Positions 52,401 to 53,323 of a stretch of 53,323 nt of DNA are shown here, piece after piece; within the stretch, counting starts at the first letter, position 1, and each line of letters starts with the position of its first letter. The position numbers and the translations under genes were made by a program. The notes beneath the pieces were generated by a model. It had not been told where the DNA came from and searched no databases. It saw only the letters and a list, made by a program, of their open reading frames with translations. This stretch comes from Candidatus Gastranaerophilales bacterium (GTDB taxonomy: Bacteria; Cyanobacteriota; Vampirovibrionia; Gastranaerophilales; Gastranaerophilaceae), in contig JAEEHV010000071.1 in the NCBI GenBank assembly GCA_016280955.1, positions 1 to 53,323 of the forward strand. Direction: 5' to 3'.

Positions 52401-53323
52401 AAAAAAGAAGAAGCAATTGAGATGATTGATAAAGCAATAGAAAATATAGAAGCTATGGAAAATGAGTTAAATAATCCTAAATATACACAGTTGTCTTTAG
52501 AAGAATTTGAAAAAGCAGGTAATGAGGATTATAAAGCTCTTGTTAAAAAAGCATTGAGCGATAATAATGCCGGAAGTGTTGATTATGAAACAATCACTAC
52601 AGAATATATTGCTTATGTTAAAGAAATGAGAAATGAAATAGAGAAAGCTAATGATAAATTCTATACAGACGGAATTGAACCGTCAGTTAAAGAATCTGAT
52701 ATTATGAATATTGCCAAGTTTATAGATAGTAAAAAAGACGGTGATACTACAAATGTTTATAAAAATTTAACTGAACAACAAATAAAAATATTATCGGATA
52801 ATGCAGATATTGTAGCTAAAAGGCTGACTGAAACCGAAAAAGGTAAGTATAATGTGTATAACGATAAATATATTCTTGTTCCTTCATTTACAGTTTCTGA
52901 CGCAACTTCAGCAACAGGAACAAAAGAGATGACGGAAGCCGAAGCTCTGAGTACAATAAAAACATTATTTGCAGATCAGTTAGCAATTATGAAAAATGAT
53001 AAAGCAAATGATGAAAGCGAAAAGAATTTATTAGTAAAAAATTCAAAAACTCAAGCAGAAAATTTACTGGCAATAATATTCTCAAAGATTGATACAATTG
53101 GGGATATACCATATTTTGTAGAATTAGCTGACATAGCAACAGAAGCATCAGGTATTTATATCAACGGAAATATTAGCGATGTAAATGATATTACCGGCAG
53201 TGGTGAATTTAAAGTTGATAGCCCTGCACTTACTGTTGACAACTATTCTACAAGAAGTGTAATTGTAAACTCTGTTATGTTTGGCGATGGTACTCATAAC
53301 GGTTTAATAATTAACGGAAAAGG
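40431..53323 (+). CDS. Giant TpsA-type filamentous adhesin (LktA/FhaB-like), open at the right edge
   Basis: An uninterrupted frame of at least 4297 codons starts at ATG 40431 after AGGA at suitable distance. It opens with a signal peptide (about 30 residues, ending SVLATE) and a TPS/haemagglutination-activity domain (residues ~30-150) with the hallmark GHAIFVSPNGIVIGNSGILNVG. After it come two long disordered segments, Gly/Ser/Asn-rich (about 620-740) and Lys/Glu/Asp-rich (about 1384-1535). In between and beyond are dozens of degenerate 60-70-residue beta-helix units of the form GGSA-x-G-A-x-x-x-V-N-x-...-T-x-A-x-I-x-(D/N)-(S/T). Near residues 3964-4040 a coiled coil interrupts the helix. 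The neighbouring TpsB transporter is the obvious exporter. The closest named relative by style is the Fusobacterium leukotoxin LktA family. Adhesion or host-cell interaction is likely; toxicity is not implied. Confidence 0.85.
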   Translation, partial: MAKNFLQKLTATLICTGMLLFGLPTSVLATEISNITGNNGVYNIEASKISGETGFREYEKFNLSQGDIANLIYKLNGSDFKNFVNLVDNQVVINGIINTMKDNNFYNGHAIFVSPNGIVIGNSGILNVGSLTLMAPSENAYNLFKKTYGDNLKDFEFNLKNDNYKSLITNSSGDIIINGKVFARDDVNAYGRRILTNVNPKDTKKSADAKPAVFAGVQGYDKQITADSAAEALFNSLVSNDTTNADNIELKDGKIALVTNKVNEEILTTAIEKIESNNNTGNNTDPTTTNSDNGSTNNKTTTKTIINTITGLKTVKTTTPNPDSTSDKDKDKTTTTYSIDKTYEKSSLSENSSEVKIDSTTLAAGEISIEANDSSEKEVSDDTIKAYNDALKAAQNNNNDGKKDDTTQDKTTGDLIHKSFKDVAPAAKATVTITNSKLIADAITIEANAKSSTETSLQLLDTIYEKWIGTFGADVVMAIMMKINEDELPEGTPAYEWQVWKAIKSYFSDDTYDFFDGAKAVSSINITKTDIMAVDSVDITSSATSKLKLGTATLDSSSAFMYGLGTSAESNINIKDSKISTSADDGEVNINAISNLTEKLKYDGTKFLSLFTENKNSDNATGSGNGGNSGEKPNSDSEGSNDSGNNSDSGKGSGNTNNNEEQGYSQSGGIYNSDNKNNDNNNTNNNSESGSGESNSGSDSGSGDSNSGSGSGDGDNTNDSNDSSSESGSNSGSSSEDKNKVSAFNLVLLNNTVKNDTNVTIDNSTIESTNLNVRAIGYNESDVSLKNVSNVGKNSEHTGIAAAMLINHFRSNTKIDVKNNSKITLKEKDAVTETKKDDNGNETEVTTTFGNAKFVSQNVNNINNSVESEVKAKEQTNTNTKTDFTDNEKGIISKAYGWLNDKLFTKLGDKVSNVADKLQTQFSGSGIWNDEISTSVATIDNSTINSTTVDVSSNLVDLTLNQAIANAGASNKIGAGAAVIVDDQHNTSNAKITNNSKITAKDEVKVNATTQMPMNPFELKIGQEVEDADGNKTELFLGVGFDQGDGVANWDAEFLHTELKKLLNPDTLKSVGSALKKPREFAGNNELSMDGLFNNFVKAQGSAETAAIAGSILVNTLKNDTVAEVVNGAVINVTGDEGNVNINAANSIVNYNAAGKVDFLIEEINKLISEKIGGNDPDKEEASKFGLGGSVLVSKLESNATAKIDNAKVKVDSGDINVNAGQEEAYVNALVTGGSAGTFVIEGSVNVQNVGGKTAAYIINSDDINANSVNVNAGKGTIAMKEKGDDDPFEFDEDSHELNVKEPRNFDNTIIIVNILGVNATQKGSGEGSQSSSSGASVGASVNVATLKQEIEAYIDNSTITADEVNVNADTASKKIDVLLAAASAGGYDMKESKEEGKKSNEEKEQEKPSSDNDKPKENESSSDDNNNNNNDKKKSKNIGNWMDMLDEAGDDEEDVMNLNNLFAENDASEQAQSSVKKNSEAIKTTDKTVDKDGKEKTPTEKTGSTEKSNADNLTDNKNKTLEGDSSKKADTETASSNFSLAAAGSVDITKDETKATAKITNSTINAGKKAEVSSSYDAFVVDVNGGFAKAGNVAVGAGVNVYRNLSKTSSLVENSIINFTSADAQGLNVLSNADIGLYDVTVGIGAASNDEKGLKIAAGGSFGWNTLKNTVSSKINKSTVQKEDDATNPNVTVEAKDTSKIWNVTGGVAFSKGGQGSTGIGGGIAATVDYSSKDIIAEVIDSNLKDIGDVKINADLTQDYNTIAIAAAIATGSQSSYNFDGAVNTEVNTNKVTARGKDSTIISNGDVSVTATENVKNQSLAGGLDMSTSQSGVGVGIGAIVNVDKPTITAESDNLKVEKSNSIDISAKEIEDLKFLAVNLGIQTGGGHTINVNGIANVFISEIVAQSINNSVLNSTGNIGINSIYDNTLQGITAVAGGSMNGNAIGANLLANVYNNHVTAELQKGSKIKTEGDVSVNARASEDVVLTPVGLTLSNGGSAVAANINANVFVDTIKAQLYGEVEKSGNVLVNASDITSLITRGGTLKLSNGGSAIGGSVNVDVLDKTVTAEIKDTTVNSSGDVDVFATSINSFGGTKKDDGTYDVATIDDAKKITEKDSSGKIKDFELNDNFKNWNMFYDFSASFQASVSGEIVVKVVDNEVRSTVNNSAINSNNLNVRANDYTVANAIIGMIAYGGSASVGANVFVLAGSSDVKSKILNGSKLNTKNAVEVMANSTKKSTLISVAGGASGTASVNGSAVANVINDKITAQIDNGVSVETDSLAVKANSDNDIKGLLVNASAGGSAGVGAAFYVNKQNSETTAKIGEEGTNRTTIKAVNNVTTKATADDNFSALLVNVAAGGSAGVGAAGVLNFVDSTVQSGIYNSDVTSENDKVEVLADRGFNRQDKLSENQIRSWFKDTSTYKQKGKADKDGKTDTKAESIKEGELDNLAPKVGIVAVSAAGVAAVSANVISNKMVGNVTAEVKDSNVSTDKGLNVDASQTFTNYDLIAAISGSGTAAINAVGVINVLEDNITAQLDNAIVTKGGATVDAKSEMDLNQLVVSGAVSATGASVNATVDVNKINDKVYAYVKNGSEIHGKTTLNAEHAIEINNILLAASASGMGFAGSLIPVINTYTGDTIAQIIGNVDVNDGDISINAYDNVDNFTAIAGFAGVGIGASVNGFLIRNDYENTVDASINGLTLDTTKDIKISSISVVDSENALLSAGFGAIGANASANIIINLIDSTVSSYIDNAVIKNAGNITLVTNKDTDGNTYQDHIYNLTGNVGVAGIGGSAAANVIYNIYENTTESYVKNSDIQRAVNLLVEAHGDKLFKANNYGVSAAGIGGGVQVNAVANQIESETKAYVLANYKDEDGNAKDINVDNEIKVTADDTIVSVSDMGFAGIGAVGAGAGANVNVSNYNEIVSAEILSDADNKVNAKKANVASNAVYALKNTMSGVAAGIGAIAGDISVIQLGKREYVDSKERKDSSVNEALSDIQSKYDTATSNDGKFNATKSSKDKTGVIARVNGNLTTTDDITLSSETDIKGIDKDGNLTDTLTFDNTNIAVGGIAAGVGVKLVNFSNSTDAEIAGGNVKADGNININAESVNNVKMTNSKYTVAGTSIGGAVGIYDNKALTNAKITNADVNAKNVNINAKSSNKADISSEAVTVGGIDVNVSISKVIDKNVTNAIVTGDTNITADYLNLHATGNADVATSLQTDVVAAAKIAVINSRADETSITRAIIKDVNGDINVNGLNIVASSDKLVASTSTNTTSATGLSIGTTSSGANMNATMQAGIDSIKTQDDKKGLTINNSGKTIILSGAKASKVDMDNLADLIETESIDSATAEAKAYIENKSFSLFDFSVIKPKAINNVISNAIMKSDNHNADSLKMLAKINEQASAELSSLSTSAINIGVSDLVTDVTGTVGVDVAGVNTIAKAVDIEVDSNVKSSHSLESASYGIASGSGLGMTADVKSNTTLNIGGELNADTVDITTNTNRLSTIDYSSSAGGGISVTSIRVDNKVNGESVINLDNYTPSKDYANKLTISHNSENTQDTVSSSVSGGALSISTASVGGELDSKTSLNIKNSDINLDNDIDISVNNTNIVKDTASMTNGGVIAIVSNDVNHTYGSGTAITVDNSKISAKNLIMKAISKVKNARENDWVDYRGASYGFVAGNDTKLTNTINQTSEIEFKNGAEVNADENVNLTVNTDANFMQKIDSSGAGFVAVPKSTNKLITNNTNRVAIDETSSVSAKRSTVFDFDSNNTLHTRSYADAKNFAGKPVAKSYLTLNVNNKLENKGKINAGSVVDINFMDNSNNDLNQYAHTDADAAVATSDQDGSLTRTYKNLINVAKNALIASKKDIDINYGSGKETLNSEISFRSTSYGLFGIPITVRGHWNKISGGPSHKLVLDGEMKAGEGNNRYMKITSDGKIDFTTLQGFGKDDYILSEDVTGDSSDIKNNTIKILQARISEINKQIEELDKTIAKKEEAIEMIDKAIENIEAMENELNNPKYTQLSLEEFEKAGNEDYKALVKKALSDNNAGSVDYETITTEYIAYVKEMRNEIEKANDKFYTDGIEPSVKESDIMNIAKFIDSKKDGDTTNVYKNLTEQQIKILSDNADIVAKRLTETEKGKYNVYNDKYILVPSFTVSDATSATGTKEMTEAEALSTIKTLFADQLAIMKNDKANDESEKNLLVKNSKTQAENLLAIIFSKIDTIGDIPYFVELADIATEASGIYINGNISDVNDITGSGEFKVDSPALTVDNYSTRSVIVNSVMFGDGTHNGLIINGK

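Overview
The window is a low-GC (roughly 30 %) Gram-negative chromosome segment. Evidence for an outer membrane is a two-partner secretion pair and a classical autotransporter. The mix of adhE, a very large LktA/FhaB-like adhesin and AT-rich mobile DNA fits gut Gastranaerophilales (Vampirovibrionia/'Melainabacteria', Cyanobacteriota). That assignment is my inference from protein style; Fusobacteria or Elusimicrobia are not excluded.

Left edge (1-1325): the 5' end of adhE on the minus strand with a clean sigma70 promoter, then debris of mobile DNA: a C-terminal fragment of an unknown protein, a truncated tyrosine integrase, and what looks like the last 20 nt of a tRNA gene followed by its terminator (an att scar).

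Island A (1276-5909) and island B (26046-32217) have the same architecture. Each starts with a nearly identical 49-bp element, continues with an operon of large uncharacterised proteins (A: two genes, the second with a possible nuclease-like N-terminus; B: three genes encoding membrane proteins), and ends with a ~550-bp duplicated unit encoding two overlapping small proteins (66 and 77 aa). Near the right end of A is a wrecked YhcG/DUF1016-type nuclease gene; in B the corresponding place holds a Fic AMP-transferase and a small orphan gene. The islands look like interchangeable defence or conflict cargo between conserved borders.

Surface-polysaccharide locus (6050-19238): a FimB-sized tyrosine recombinase, a 438-bp non-coding stretch with a perfect 21-bp and a perfect 15-bp inverted repeat, a second FimB-sized protein that has lost most catalytic residues, and then a tightly coupled ten-gene polysaccharide operon (phosphoglycosyl transferase, four glycosyltransferases, a polytopic polymerase/GT-C candidate, pyruvyl transferase, F420-dehydrogenase-beta-like protein, Wzx flippase, Wzz). 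This reads as a phase-variable capsule/O-antigen switch.

Defence and transposition (19341-26045): a Septu-like ATPase/HNH pair is followed, only 9 bp away and convergent, by a four-gene Mu-like transposition module (small HTH protein, orphan recombinase core-binding domain, MuB-like ATPase, MuA-like DDE transposase). Upstream of the transposase are two facing arrays of 10-bp-phased TTGCAC/GTGCAA repeats. Further right (32293-33457) are a frameshifted fragment of a penicillin-binding protein and a Mu gpG-like virion morphogenesis gene killed by one amber codon.

Right third (33478-53323): a minus-strand operon of a TpsB (FhaC/ShlB) transporter with a peculiar Lys-rich C-terminal repeat tail and a metalloprotease-type autotransporter. 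Divergent from it is a giant TpsA adhesin running off the window after at least 4297 codons.

I saw no rRNA, no complete tRNA, no CRISPR array and no reverse transcriptase.
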